A stretch of DNA of 64,000 bases from Persicimonas caeni (GTDB lineage: Bacteria > Myxococcota_A > Bradymonadia > Bradymonadales > Bradymonadaceae), in the NCBI RefSeq assembly GCF_006517175.1, contig NZ_CP041186.1, positions 3,623,074-3,687,073 of the forward strand, in the 5' to 3' direction. The notes below the pieces were generated by a model. It had not been told where the DNA came from, made no database searches, and saw only the letters and a program-made list of their open reading frames with translations. Made by a program: the position numbers and the translations under genes. This document shows positions 40,864 through 57,508 of this stretch, one piece after another; position 1 is the stretch's first letter, and every line of letters begins with the position of its first letter.

Positions 40864-40945
40864 AGGAGTGGCATCCAGTGGGTGCGAACGAACGGCGAGG
40901 CCGCTGGAGGGTGTCCAGCGGCCTCAGTCCCGGAGTCGCTCGTGA

Positions 40946-42091
40946 TCATCTCTCGGTGATGTGAATCTCCACGCGTCGGTTGGCCGCGCGTCCAGCCTTG
41001 GTCGCGTTGTCCTCGATGGGTCGGTCTTCGCCGAAGCCCTTCGAGAGCATGCGCGATGAGTCGATGCCTCGGCCGACCAGGTACTGCACGACGCTCGCGG
41101 CGCGCTCGTCGGACAGCTTCTGGTTGTACCTGTCGCTGCCGCGGCTGTCGGTGTGCCCTTCGATGCGCACCTTGATGGTCGGGTTGGCGGCGAGCACCTC
41201 GGCGACCTCGTTCAGGAGCGGGTAGCTCTGCGGGAGAATGTCGGATTTGGCCGTCTTGAAGTGAACTTTCTCGTTGAGCTTGATCTGGTCGCCTTCGACC
41301 TTGACCAGCTTGCGCTCCTCGGGGCAGCCGTCGTCATCGACGTCGCCGTCGTAATCTTCAGCCTCCAAGGGACACTTGTCGAGCATGTCGGCGATGCCGT
41401 CGGCGTCGTTATCCGTCTCCGGGCAGCCGTCTTCGTCCTGATAACCGTCGAAGTCTTCGGGCTTGCCGGCGCACTGGTCGTTGAGGTCGGCGATGCCGTC
41501 GAAGTCGTTGTCGAACTCGGGGCAGCCATCTTCGTCGCGGAAGCCGTCGACGTCCTCTTTGACGAACGGACACTGATCGGTCACGTCGGCGATGCCGTCG
41601 CCGTCGTTGTCATCATCGGGGCAGCCATCCTCGTCCTCGAACCCGTCGATGTCCTCGGGGTCCATCGGGCACTGGTCCTCGTTGTCGAGCAGCCCGTCGC
41701 CGTCCTGATCTTTGGGCTGAGGCTTGGCCTCGGCGACCTCGACGGTGGGGGTCTTCTCGACCTGCATGGCGACCGCCTGGTCACGACACTCGTCGAAGTC
41801 CGACATCTTGTCGGCCTTCTTGGCGTGCTCCTCGGCGCGGTAGATATGATTGCGCGCACGCACGAAGTCGCCCTGGTTGAGCTCGTAGAGGCCGAACTCG
41901 ACGCTCGACTCGGCGATGGCGATCTCGTGGGGCGCGCATCGGTAGGCGCGCTCGTGGATCGTCTCGTTGAGGGCCTGAATCTCTTTGGCCTGACCGCGAA
42001 GCTTGGCGCCCGTGCTGCAGCCGACCGTGCCCAAGGAGAGCAGGGCGACCATCATGCCGAGGGCCAGCGAAATATATTTTGTCCGGTTCAT
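40946..42091 (-). CDS. OmpA-family lipoprotein with thrombospondin type 3 repeats
   Basis: About 381 aa from the ATG at 42091; the codon before it is TTG, and GAGG lies further upstream. Lipoprotein signal (LGMMVALLSLGTVGC), a helical N-terminal part like DUF4398 (residues 30-110), then four Ca-binding thrombospondin type 3 repeats (DQDGDGLLDNEDQCPMDPEDIDG and similar, about 130-260). The C-terminal OmpA domain has the peptidoglycan-binding motif EGHTDSRGSDRYNQKLSDERA. It would tie the outer membrane to the cell wall. It sits 66 bases after the DUF4398 lipoprotein gene and 82 bases before the beta-barrel gene. Confidence 0.93.
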   Translation of the reverse strand: MNRTKYISLALGMMVALLSLGTVGCSTGAKLRGQAKEIQALNETIHERAYRCAPHEIAIAESSVEFGLYELNQGDFVRARNHIYRAEEHAKKADKMSDFDECRDQAVAMQVEKTPTVEVAEAKPQPKDQDGDGLLDNEDQCPMDPEDIDGFEDEDGCPDDDNDGDGIADVTDQCPFVKEDVDGFRDEDGCPEFDNDFDGIADLNDQCAGKPEDFDGYQDEDGCPETDNDADGIADMLDKCPLEAEDYDGDVDDDGCPEERKLVKVEGDQIKLNEKVHFKTAKSDILPQSYPLLNEVAEVLAANPTIKVRIEGHTDSRGSDRYNQKLSDERAASVVQYLVGRGIDSSRMLSKGFGEDRPIEDNATKAGRAANRRVEIHITER

Positions 42092-42157
42092 CAACGCGAA
42101 CCTCTTACGTCGTTACCGTCAGTAAATCATCGAAAGCGGCCGTGCCGCCTGCACTGC

Positions 42158-42589
42158 TTAGAACCCGCGAGGACCTGCCTCGGTGTCGGATTCTGCCTGC
42201 TTTTTCTGAGCCCCTTCGACCTCTTGGGTCTTGGCTTTGTCGACCGGGCTACCGGTCCAGGGGTCCTCTTTGGCCTTCAAGATCGCCGCACGCGCGGCCT
42301 GCTTGGCCTTGCGCGCGTAATCGTAAGCCGCCTCGAAGTCGGAGTAGCCCCACTCCTCTTTGGCTTTGTGCAGGTAATATTTGGCGCTGAAGTATTCGTA
42401 GGGCGCCTTTTCGTGCGCCTCGACCACTCGCGCGCGTTCGAAGTCGACTTCGGCTTCGCTGATGCGCTGGGTCGACTGGACGGGTCCACACCCGACGAGC
42501 AAAACAGTCACCAATACGAGCGTGGCAGCCACCAGGCCACCACGCGCCGTCGTGCCGAGGGTACGTACGGTGTCTCTCAAAACTTGCAT
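42158..42589 (-). CDS. DUF4398 lipoprotein
   Basis: About 143 aa from the ATG at 42589, which gives a lipoprotein signal (LVAATLVLVTVLLVGC). The mature part is a helical DUF4398 domain (RISEAEVDFERARVVEAHEKAPYEYFSAKYYLHKAKEEW) ending in a charged, Lys/Glu-rich tail. The same helical type occurs at the N-terminus of the OmpA/TSP3 protein encoded next, so the two may interact. A TTGACA promoter lies about 100 bases upstream. The Shine-Dalgarno is weak. Confidence 0.85.
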   Translation of the reverse strand: MQVLRDTVRTLGTTARGGLVAATLVLVTVLLVGCGPVQSTQRISEAEVDFERARVVEAHEKAPYEYFSAKYYLHKAKEEWGYSDFEAAYDYARKAKQAARAAILKAKEDPWTGSPVDKAKTQEVEGAQKKQAESDTEAGPRGF

Positions 42590-42687
42590 AGAACTTGTCG
42601 GCGAGAAAGTACTTTTGCGGCCTCCCCACAAGGAGAGCCAAACCGGCCTTCGCGTGCATCGCGCGGGTGTGAAAGCTGTTCGAACTC

Positions 42688-42716
42688 TACTACCAGAGTC
42701 TCAAAAACAGTGTCAA
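42688..42716 (-). promoter_or_regulatory. Predicted promoter of the envelope operon
   Basis: On the minus strand TTGACA (42716-42711) is followed by a 17-base spacer and GTAGTA (42693-42688). The -35 is perfect and the -10 weak. The region is AT-richer than its surroundings (AAAACAGTGTCAAGTTTTGA). It would serve the DUF4398-OmpA-barrel genes. Confidence 0.4.
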
Positions 42717-42826
42717 GTTTTGACCCACAAACACGCGTCTCTCAATGACAATAACACAAGCTGCGGCGAGATGGCAGAAAACAGAGCGGGTCGGTCGAAA
42801 TTGAGGTTTGACGAGCTGCGAGGCCT

Positions 42827-43531
42827 TTACCCTCGCCAGCGATCGAGTTTGGCGTGCGGGAAAAACCGGTCCATCACCTCGAAGAACGCCTCGGCGCCGT
42901 CGCCGTCGGTGTCTTCGGTGAGCAACCCTCGCCAGCCGTAGGTGCCGCGCGAGGTGAGCAGGCAGTCGAAATATTCGCGGAAGGTCAGCTCGAGCAGCTC
43001 GGAGGTGTGGCTGTCGAGATCGTGCACGAAGAGGTCGTAGGTGGGGTAATCCTCCTCGACGCACATCACCACCATCTTCGACGACTCGGGGCCCAGGTCA
43101 CGGTCGACGCCGCGAAGCGACCACAAAAAGTCTTGCTCTTCGTCGCTGTGCTCCGGAAGGCTGTGCCACAGCGAATCGAGCCAATTGTCGAAGACGGTGG
43201 CGAAGTCGAAGATATGCGCGCCACCGCCCGGCAGGAGCTGGCCGTCGTGCTCGTAGCTCCAGGAGAACTCGAGCCCGTCGGTGATCTGGTAGAACGACTT
43301 GATCCGGCTGGGCACCAAAATGCCCAGGCCGTGCTCGATGGTCTCGATGGTGAAGTTGGGCACGGGATCGTGCATCGTCGCCTCGACCTCGACGATGCCG
43401 TCGGTCTGGCGCAACTCACCGATCATCGCGTGAAAATCGAAGAGCAGATCCCAGTTGAACAACTCGCGTTGCTCTTCTTGCTGCTCTTCGGAAGAGCCCG
43501 GAGAATCGTCTCCGGGCCCCGGTATGACCAT
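42827..43531 (-). CDS. SMI1/KNR4-like (SUKH) domain protein
   Basis: About 234 aa. The start is either the ATG at 43531 or a TTG at 43543, which would be only 7 bases from the upstream stop. The segment from about residue 60 fits the SMI1/KNR4 fold: IETIEHGLGILVPSRIKSFYQITDGLEFSW, then HIFDFATVFDNW and a C-terminal FREYFDCLLTSRGTYGW. SUKH proteins are often immunity proteins to bacterial toxins, but many are housekeeping. No toxin gene is next to it. It follows the DUF4920 lipoprotein gene closely and is probably co-transcribed. Confidence 0.7.
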   Translation of the reverse strand: MVIPGPGDDSPGSSEEQQEEQRELFNWDLLFDFHAMIGELRQTDGIVEVEATMHDPVPNFTIETIEHGLGILVPSRIKSFYQITDGLEFSWSYEHDGQLLPGGGAHIFDFATVFDNWLDSLWHSLPEHSDEEQDFLWSLRGVDRDLGPESSKMVVMCVEEDYPTYDLFVHDLDSHTSELLELTFREYFDCLLTSRGTYGWRGLLTEDTDGDGAEAFFEVMDRFFPHAKLDRWRG

Positions 43532-43550
43532 CTTGTCGGTCAAAACGCGC

Positions 43551-44201
43551 TCAGCTCTTGTTGGTGATCTTGGCGGCGGTGATGAGCATCTCCCAGCGGA
43601 CCTGGTCGCCCTCGATCTTTTTGGCCTCTTTGCCGGTGCCGGCGACCTCGTCGTCGGCGTAGTGCTGGGCCTCTTTCTGCGGGACGACCCGCTTGATGAG
43701 CTTGCCTTCGACGATCGCTTCGCCTCCGGCGGAGTTGCGCGGCACGAAGAACCCGTAGTCCTTCATCTTCACGCGCACCGGCTGGTCGACGCCCTCGGCG
43801 GTCAGGGTGAACCAGCAGCCCTTCTTCTTGCACACCTTCTCGATGTTGGCGCTCACCTTGTACGGCCCTTCGCCCTCGGCAGCTTTTTCCATGGCTGCAG
43901 CCAAGGTCATCGGCTCGCCCTCGATGGTGAACTCGGCGCCGTAGGTGCCAGTCTCGCCGGCCGGCAGATCAGCTGCGAGCCCGTCCTGGGTCTTCTTGGC
44001 GCCCTCTTCGGCGGCAGAATCATCGGCCTCGGCCTTTTCGGCCGTCTCTTGCTGGGCCTTTTCCTGTTCCTGAGACTTCTCCGCTTGGGCCGCCTCTTGC
44101 GCACTCGCCTGCGAGGCGTCGTCCTTTTGAGGCTCCGAAGTCTCACAACCTGCCCCTGCTGCCAATGCGGCCACTGCCGCTGCTACCAACCACTTCTTCA
44201 T
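43551..44201 (-). CDS. DUF4920 lipoprotein
   Basis: About 216 aa from the ATG at 44201 (GAGAG upstream). Lipoprotein signal (KWLVAAAVAALAAGAGC), then a Gln/Glu/Ala-rich spacer, then the DUF4920 domain, an OB-like fold: YKVSANIEKVCKKKGCWFTL, VRVKMKDYGFFVP and AIVEGKLIKRVVP. The two cysteines in VCKKKGCW are a family feature and may bind metal or a cofactor. The function of the family is not established. Confidence 0.85.
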   Translation of the reverse strand: MKKWLVAAAVAALAAGAGCETSEPQKDDASQASAQEAAQAEKSQEQEKAQQETAEKAEADDSAAEEGAKKTQDGLAADLPAGETGTYGAEFTIEGEPMTLAAAMEKAAEGEGPYKVSANIEKVCKKKGCWFTLTAEGVDQPVRVKMKDYGFFVPRNSAGGEAIVEGKLIKRVVPQKEAQHYADDEVAGTGKEAKKIEGDQVRWEMLITAAKITNKS

Positions 44202-44345
44202 AAAACTCTCGCTCGTCGTATTCTCAGAAGGTGAGCTCATTCGTCTGTCCGGTTACGTTAGCGGGAGACGGTTCTGTGTCAACAGCGGCTCCACTGCGCT
44301 ATCTCGCCCGATCTCAAGGTAAAAGCGCGCATTTTCTTTGACCGT

Positions 44346-47273
44346 ATGCAATTCTTACTGATAAACTCGGGCCAAACACCGCGACAAATTTCGAGCGCGC
44401 GTGGGCGCGATTTGTCGAGGGGAGATAGCTGCGCCACACAGCGGGTTTTACCATTGGGTACCGAGACGCAATTGACTGAAAGTCTGCTCGACAACATCGA
44501 GATCGACCCCGAGCGGGTACAACGCGCACGTCAGCGCGCGCAAGATCTCGACAGCGACGTCGTTTCTCAGTTGTTGGTTGCCGGCGACCTTGCCGAAAAG
44601 GAGCTGCTCGAGGCTCTGTCGGAGCAGACCGGGCTGCCCGCCGCCGATCCAACCGACTACACGCAGGTCGACCGCGACGCCTTCGAGACCCTCGACGCCG
44701 ACCTGATTCGACAGCATTGCATCATCCCTTTTCGCAAGCACCGCCGAAGTTTGGCCGTCTTTGTGGTCGAGCCGCTCGACCAAGAACTCCTCGAGAACAT
44801 CGCCGACGAGCACAGCGTGACGCTGTCGCAGTTCGTCTGGCCGCGGCTGCGCTTCACCGAGGCGCTGCACACGCTGCTGGGCGATGCGGCCGACGGCTGG
44901 CTGGCCAATTTTATGAGCGAGACGAACCGCCGGGTCAGCTTTGGTGGCGGGGTCAGCTCCACCGGCGAGCACACCGAAATCGACCTCGATTCGCTGGGCG
45001 TAGGATGGAGCCGCGAAGATACCCTCGAGTTCCTGCGCAACTGCTACGATCGTGACGCGCTGTTGCACGCGCTGCTCGGCTTCTCGAGTAAGTGGCTCGA
45101 CAACCGCATGGTGCTCGTACTCGGCCACGAACGTGCCCAGCCGTACCTCGTGGCCGGGTGGCCCGAGCTGTCCGACGATTTTCGCGACATCCAGACCCTT
45201 CGGCGCGTCAACATCGACGTGCCTCCCGACGCCGTCCTGTTCGATGCAAATCATGTGGGTCACTCGATGGCCGAGATGCCCGAAGATGTCGGCCTCGGCC
45301 AGCTCTTCGTCGAGCTGACGCTCTTCCCGCCCGACAATTTGCTGGTGCAAACAGTGCGCATCGGCTCGCGGCCGTCGATGGCGGTCATCGGGGAGCCTCG
45401 CAGCGACTCGATTCCCTCGGCTGGCCCCCTCGAAGAGGTCGCTCGCGCCGTGGGCGACCAGCTCGAAGAACTGGTGCGACTGGCCAAAGCTCGCCAGCTT
45501 CCGCCGACCTCCGAGCGCATTCCGGCGTTGCCCGAGTCCTCCGAGCAAGCTGAAGCTCAGTCGGAAGACGACCCGTCGCCCGGGGCGATGCCGAGTTTGG
45601 CCGAGGCCGCTTCATCTGCCTCCGAACCCCACGAAGAGGTCCCGGACAGCCCTTCGGCGACCTCCTTTGGGATTCCGTTCGCCGACGCTGCGCCGAGCCT
45701 CGAAGAAGAGCCGGAAGAAGACAAGCCCGGCGCCACCGCATTCGGCATCCCGTTTGCCGACCAAGCCGACGGCGACAAGAGCAAGAGCTCGCAGCGATCG
45801 GCCGTCGAAGTCAGTTCACCGGGGGTCGGCGAGGAGAGCAGCGTCAGCATTATCCAACCTGTCGATCTCGATGAGGACGAAGCCGACGGCGATGGAGACG
45901 AAGCAGAAGTACCCGAGGCGTTCGAAGAGGCCGACGAGGATGTGCGCTCGACGATGAGCGGCGGATTTTCAGTCGCCGAGTTCGAGCAGAACCTCAACCC
46001 GGCGAGCAGCAGCGCGGCCTCCGCAGAAGCATCCGAGGCCGACGGAGATTTCCCTCCCTCCGAGGCCGAAGATGCCGACGACTCGGACGAGGACGACAAG
46101 GCGAACGCGCCGATGTTCCAGATCCTGAGGCCGGTTTCGCTCAAAGGAGGGCGCAAGTCCTCTAAAAAAAAGAGTAAATCGAGCCGTGCCGAAGAATCCG
46201 AACCCTTCGAACAGCCCGAAGTAGACGCGGAGGACGAGCCCGGTGCTGTGTTCGAGCCGGTGAAAGAGGCCGAAGCAGAGGCCCAACCGGCCGTCAGTCA
46301 ATCGACCGAGCAAGACGATTTGTTTGTCGAACGTGATATCGACGTCGAGCGCTTTCCCTCCATCGAAATCGAAGCGCCCATCCACGATGACAGCACAGGC
46401 TTCAGTGGCTCCGACACCTCCATCGTCGAAGAACTCGAGGAGGCCGCCGACAAACTCGACAACGCCCAGCCTCACGAAGCCTTCGTCGCCGCCGAGCAAA
46501 TCGCCGGCTTCGGCAAAGCTGCCATGGCGCTGCTCGAAGAGCGCTTTCCCGGCCGTCTGCTCGTCGATCGCTATCAGTTTACCATTGAGACGCTTCCTCC
46601 GGTCAGCGAGCACGGTCCGGTGCTGGCAGCTCTGGCACAGGCCGGTGAGCACGCCGTTCCCGTGGCCGCCTCATACTTGGGGCATACCAGCGTCGAGCTT
46701 CGGTTTTACGCCACGTACCTGTTCACCAAGCTGCCCATCGAGGACGTGCTCGACGACTTTATTCCGCGGCTCTTCGACCGCGACCAACAGACACGCTCCA
46801 TCGCCAAGATCGTGCTGCTGAGCCAGCGCCGCCAACCTTGGTTCACCAAACGCGTCCTGCCCGAGCTTTACGACGTTGTAGCCAGCGCCGCCGAGGACTT
46901 GAAGGTCGAGGTCTCCGCTCAACTGCTTGGCGCGCTTCGCGAGCGCGGCGCCGTGCCCTTGCTCATCGACTGCCTCGAGCGTTTCGAAGGCCGCGTCCGA
47001 GAAGATATCAACAAGGCGCTTCGCGAGATCACCTACAAGAACTTCGTCCCCTCGGCTTCCGAATGGAAAAACTGGTGGGTCGATGCCCAACATCAATCCC
47101 GCCACGACTGGCTGGTCGCCGCGCTCAACTCCACTTCCGAGGAGATGCGTTACCTGGTCTTCGACGAGGTCCAGGAGTTCGACGAGCTCGAGTTGAATTA
47201 CCACCCCGACCAACCCGCCAAGCTTCGCGGGCGCGCCCAACAAGAGCTTCGTCAGTGGCTCGAAGATAGTTGA
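44346..47273 (+). CDS. Large protein with MshEN-like N-terminus and C-terminal HEAT-like repeats
   Basis: 975 aa as read from the ATG. A TTG at 44472 (TESLLDNIEID) is an alternative start, and neither has a good Shine-Dalgarno. Residues 60-180 resemble the N-terminal domain of GspE/PilB ATPases (MshEN: LLVAGDLAEKELLEALSEQTGL, CIIPFRKHRRSLAVFVVEPLD), which binds cyclic-di-GMP in some proteins. No ATPase domain follows. A GAF- or sensor-like stretch (about 230-400) leads to a long acidic low-complexity segment with the repeated motif FGIPFAD, then from about 700 helical HEAT-like repeats (FYATYLFTKLPIEDVLDDFI, LGALRERGAVPLLIDCLE). Such proteins occur in Myxococcota; a role in motility or secretion regulation is only a guess. 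Confidence 0.75.
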   Translation: MQFLLINSGQTPRQISSARGRDLSRGDSCATQRVLPLGTETQLTESLLDNIEIDPERVQRARQRAQDLDSDVVSQLLVAGDLAEKELLEALSEQTGLPAADPTDYTQVDRDAFETLDADLIRQHCIIPFRKHRRSLAVFVVEPLDQELLENIADEHSVTLSQFVWPRLRFTEALHTLLGDAADGWLANFMSETNRRVSFGGGVSSTGEHTEIDLDSLGVGWSREDTLEFLRNCYDRDALLHALLGFSSKWLDNRMVLVLGHERAQPYLVAGWPELSDDFRDIQTLRRVNIDVPPDAVLFDANHVGHSMAEMPEDVGLGQLFVELTLFPPDNLLVQTVRIGSRPSMAVIGEPRSDSIPSAGPLEEVARAVGDQLEELVRLAKARQLPPTSERIPALPESSEQAEAQSEDDPSPGAMPSLAEAASSASEPHEEVPDSPSATSFGIPFADAAPSLEEEPEEDKPGATAFGIPFADQADGDKSKSSQRSAVEVSSPGVGEESSVSIIQPVDLDEDEADGDGDEAEVPEAFEEADEDVRSTMSGGFSVAEFEQNLNPASSSAASAEASEADGDFPPSEAEDADDSDEDDKANAPMFQILRPVSLKGGRKSSKKKSKSSRAEESEPFEQPEVDAEDEPGAVFEPVKEAEAEAQPAVSQSTEQDDLFVERDIDVERFPSIEIEAPIHDDSTGFSGSDTSIVEELEEAADKLDNAQPHEAFVAAEQIAGFGKAAMALLEERFPGRLLVDRYQFTIETLPPVSEHGPVLAALAQAGEHAVPVAASYLGHTSVELRFYATYLFTKLPIEDVLDDFIPRLFDRDQQTRSIAKIVLLSQRRQPWFTKRVLPELYDVVASAAEDLKVEVSAQLLGALRERGAVPLLIDCLERFEGRVREDINKALREITYKNFVPSASEWKNWWVDAQHQSRHDWLVAALNSTSEEMRYLVFDEVQEFDELELNYHPDQPAKLRGRAQQELRQWLEDS

Positions 47274-47896
47274 ATTTTCGATGCCATTATGACGGCATAA
47301 TGGTGCGTCTACCGACAGAATTTGCCGGCATGGGCGTTGCGGATTTTCTTGTGATGTCGACAGGTCAACGGGCTAGGCCCGCCCCGTTTTTAAGCCACCT
47401 CGGATAGGTCATACGCTGGGCGCATGCCTACCCCGACGCCACGACCTACAACGACGCCGCTGCGGCACTCCCATGGCACAGGCCCATCTTCGCGCCACGT
47501 CTAACTTCGGCGCATCAACAAACCCGCACCGGGCAAATCCGATAACTGCGCTCCGCCACAAGGGCGAAGCTACCGGCTCCACCTCCGCCGAGCGCGCCGA
47601 TGATGTACGGTCGCACATCCCATCGAAAATACGCTCGCTACGAAGGCTTTGTTTTGCGGATCGGGAAACCGTTCCGCCGCAAATGCCCTGAGCCCACCGG
47701 CTCAGCCACCAGGGAGTGAGCCAAGGCCAACTTCGACTCACCCGCCCGTTTCAAATTTGTGGGGAAATTCGTGCGCACGATACTTCCACCCCTCATTACG
47801 GTTTTCGGCAAAAACGCGATTTTGTTGCGTACTTTTTCTCGGGATCGGCCCGTGACGGGATGCACGGGGCGTATTTTTCTTGTTTCCGCTATTCGC
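47274..47896. other. Long intergenic region without a supported gene
   Basis: 623 bases of lower GC than the neighbours, between the convergent ends of the 975-aa protein gene and recD. Just after the stop is CCATTATG-acgg-CATAATGG (47284-47303), a perfect 8-bp hairpin. Short open frames exist on both strands but have no ribosome-binding site or recognisable domain. It may contain a decayed gene or mobile element. Confidence 0.5.
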
Positions 47897-50059
47897 CTAT
47901 CGAGAGGAGCCCAACTTCTGAGCCACCCCCGAAAACCGGCGCACCGGGTTGTTCGCGGCGGCCTCGATGCGCGCCTGCTCGCCGACGAGCACGACCGAGC
48001 GTTTGCTACGGGTCATGCCGGTATACAAGATCTCGCGGGTCAGGAGCGGGATGTCTTCCGTCGGCAGGACGACCGCCACGGTGTCGAACTCCGAGCCCTG
48101 CGCCTTGTGAACCGTCAGCGCGAAGGCGTGCTCGATGTGGCGGCGAATGGGTTGGATATTGAACGGGACGAACTCGCCGTCGCGCTCGAAGATGGCCATC
48201 TGTTGAACGCGCCTAAAGTCGCCATCGGTGCGCACGACGTCGAGGACGAGGCCCTGGTCGCCGTTGAACAGTCCGCGTCCGTAGTCGTTCTGGAGCATGA
48301 TGATCGGCTCGCCGACTTCCAGATCTCCAGCGTTCGTGCGGCCCAGGAGGCGCAAATGGCGGGCGTGGAAGGCGGCGTTGAGGCGCTCGGAGCCGGTGGC
48401 GAAGACGCGGGTGATCGCCAGCACGCGGAACTCGGCGAAGTGCTCGAAGAGTGCGCGAAGCTCGGCGGTGGCGTCGGCCGAGAATTCGGTGCCGTCGTAC
48501 TCGAAGGTCTGCAGGATGCGCTCGCGGAAATTCGTGAGCGATCCGATGAGCTTGGCGTACCACCAGTCGACGAAGCCGTTCATCAAGACCGGGTCGGGGG
48601 CGGGGGCGTCCTCGGCGGGTTCGATCAGCTCGACGCCCTCGCGCAGCATCTCGTCGAAGCCTGTGCGGCGGTCGACGAGCGGGCTGTCTTCGGTCGAGTC
48701 ACCAGTTGAGCCACCAGAAAAGAGCGGCGCGACCTCGCCGCGGTTCAGCGCCTGGGCGGCGCGCAGGATATTGGCGCCGGCAGGGTCGTTGGGGTCCATG
48801 CGGTAGCTCGTCTCCAGGCGCACTGCGAAGCCCGCGGTGGGCTCGTCGCTCGTGGTCTCGTCGAGCGACGGGCTCGACGTGGACTCCACGAGCTCGCGCC
48901 AGGGCGTGCGTGTGTCGACCTGCCAGGGGACGAGATCGCGAAAGACCGCGCCCGAGTCGACCGACGGGAGCTGCTCGGCGTCGCCTAGCAAGATGAGCCG
49001 CGCGCCGGGATCGACCGCGCTGATGAGCCGCTCCATCAAGAAGAGATCGATCATCGACGCCTCGTCGACGATGATCACGCGCTGCCGAAGGCGGTTATTC
49101 TCGTGGTAATAGAACCCGTTACGCGCCTGGGAGTAGCCGAGGAGCCGGTGGAGCGTGCGCGGCTCGTCGAGCTCGGCGAAGAGCGCCTGCTCGGGGGCGT
49201 CGCGCCCGTCGAGGGCCATGAGTTGGGCGTTGATCGACTCGCCCAGGCGGTTGGCTGCCTTGCCCGTGGGCGCGGCGAGCGCGATCTCGTCGGGGGCGAT
49301 GCCCAGGCGGACGAGCATGCGCATGAGTGAGACGACGATGGAGGTCTTGCCGGTGCCCGGGCCGCCCGAGATGATCGTCAGCGGGCGGTACACCGCGGTG
49401 AGCAGCGCGTATTGCTGCTCGGCGTTGAGCTGCATCGGCACGCCGTCGCCCACCAGCGGCATGGCGGCGAGGGTGTCGCCCAGGGCCTGTCGGACCGCGT
49501 CGAGTTCGAGGTCGGCGTTGCCAAGCGCCATGCGCTCGCGCACCGCGGCGACCAGGCGCGTCTCGTAGTGCAGCATGCGCTGGTGGTACAGGTGTCCGTC
49601 GTCGACGATGAGCGGGCAATAGTCGTCGGGCCCGCCGATGACCGTCGAGGCGATGCCCTGCTCGAGCAGGTTCTGAAGCGTCTCCAACATGGTGTCAGAC
49701 ACCGTGTCGTCGGCTTTTCGTGCAGGCCGATTTCGTGCGGGCAAGAGTTCTCGGATCAATTCGCGAAGGTGGCTCTCCTCGCCGGCGTCCAGCGGCAGCC
49801 GGGTCGACCCGTTTCGCTGCTCGACAATGGAGGCGAGCACGAGCAGCAACAGCGCGCGCCGCTCGTCGCGCGACAGCGCGTTCTCGAGGCTGACGAGCTC
49901 GCGGGCGTAATGGACGATTGCCGCCGACAGGTCGTGGTCGGCGGCGCGATCGGCCAGGCACGCCTCGAAGTCGGACAACAGGGCGTGGCGGCGCTTGGCG
50001 AGGCCCTTGGGCTTCTTGGTGGCCTGCTCGGCCGGTATGGAGAAGAGGTCTTGTTGCAT
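47897..50059 (-). CDS. recD: Exodeoxyribonuclease V alpha subunit (RecD)
   Basis: 720 aa. The fast 5'-3' helicase subunit of RecBCD, the enzyme that processes DNA ends for recombinational repair. An N-terminal RecC-contact region of about 200 aa is followed by Walker A (SGGPGTGKT, residues 231-239), the helicase motif II region (VIIVDEASMIDLFLMERL), the Gln/Asp motif LLGDAEQLPSVDSGAVF and, near the end, the UvrD-like motif ALTVHKAQGSEFDTVAVVLP and GMTRSKRSVVLVG. The protein is slightly longer than E. coli RecD, with an acidic insertion around 395-470. It starts 27 bases after the recB stop, behind an unusual folded ribosome-binding site. Confidence 0.95.
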   Translation of the reverse strand: MQQDLFSIPAEQATKKPKGLAKRRHALLSDFEACLADRAADHDLSAAIVHYARELVSLENALSRDERRALLLLVLASIVEQRNGSTRLPLDAGEESHLRELIRELLPARNRPARKADDTVSDTMLETLQNLLEQGIASTVIGGPDDYCPLIVDDGHLYHQRMLHYETRLVAAVRERMALGNADLELDAVRQALGDTLAAMPLVGDGVPMQLNAEQQYALLTAVYRPLTIISGGPGTGKTSIVVSLMRMLVRLGIAPDEIALAAPTGKAANRLGESINAQLMALDGRDAPEQALFAELDEPRTLHRLLGYSQARNGFYYHENNRLRQRVIIVDEASMIDLFLMERLISAVDPGARLILLGDAEQLPSVDSGAVFRDLVPWQVDTRTPWRELVESTSSPSLDETTSDEPTAGFAVRLETSYRMDPNDPAGANILRAAQALNRGEVAPLFSGGSTGDSTEDSPLVDRRTGFDEMLREGVELIEPAEDAPAPDPVLMNGFVDWWYAKLIGSLTNFRERILQTFEYDGTEFSADATAELRALFEHFAEFRVLAITRVFATGSERLNAAFHARHLRLLGRTNAGDLEVGEPIIMLQNDYGRGLFNGDQGLVLDVVRTDGDFRRVQQMAIFERDGEFVPFNIQPIRRHIEHAFALTVHKAQGSEFDTVAVVLPTEDIPLLTREILYTGMTRSKRSVVLVGEQARIEAAANNPVRRFSGVAQKLGSSR

Positions 50060-50086
50060 ATGTACCAGCGCTGGAAGCGCTGCCTC

Positions 50087-50088
<2 letters not shown>
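50060..50088 (-). promoter_or_regulatory. recD ribosome-binding site with a hairpin between SD and start
   Basis: On the minus strand AGGAGG (50088-50083) overlaps the recB stop TAG, but lies 23 bases from the recD ATG. The 17 bases after it fold into CAGCGCT-TCC-AGCGCTG (50082-50066), leaving 6 bases (GTACAT) before ATG. Folding would bring the SD to the ideal distance, as known for T4 gene 38. The same motif AGGAGG plus hairpin is a dispersed repeat in this window (23354, 25383, 25470), with compensatory stem changes. Confidence 0.75.
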
Positions 50089-53632
<3,544 letters not shown>

Positions 53633-53653
53633 GTCGTACCTCCCAGGCGGGTC

Positions 53654-53806
53654 GGTTCTTGGTTCTTGGTTCTTGGGTCTTGATGTCTGGGTTTATGCGA
53701 AGCGCTGCATGACTTCGACTTCAACAGCCTGCGCAGATCACCGCAGGCAGATCGAGCTGCGCCTTTCGGAAAGCAAGAACAAGAACCAAGAACTAAAAAC
53801 CAAGAG
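53654..53806. repeat. Inverted repeat with AAGAACC heptamers between recC and recB
   Basis: GTTCTTGGTTCTTG (53655-53668) pairs perfectly with CAAGAACCAAGAAC (53780-53793). An inner hairpin GCCTGCG/CGCAGGC (53727-53733, 53742-53748) lies in the loop. On the minus strand the heptamer AAGAACC recurs three to four times just upstream of the recB Shine-Dalgarno. The same heptamer array precedes pgk (20430-20455). Confidence 0.75.
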
Positions 53807-53824
53807 CCGCCGCAATAAGCCATA

Positions 53825-57412
<3,588 letters not shown>

Positions 57413-57508
57413 GCTTTTGTGTGTGCGAGAGAGGAGCCCGTGAGGGCATTCGGCGAAACTCTGGCATACTCGCAGGGTTGGGGCAACGGGGGAAATCGGG
57501 GGAATAGA

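Noticed and set aside
42827-43531. Toxin-immunity locus based on the SUKH-like fold
   Set aside because: No polymorphic toxin or secretion gene is adjacent; the gene sits in an envelope gene set.
44346-47273. GspE/PilB secretion ATPase
   Set aside because: Only the N-terminal MshEN-like part is seen; Walker A, Walker B and the Asp/His boxes are absent.
47473-47865. Small open frames on both strands in the gap before recD
   Set aside because: No ribosome-binding site, no domain and mutually overlapping frames; kept only as an unexplained region.
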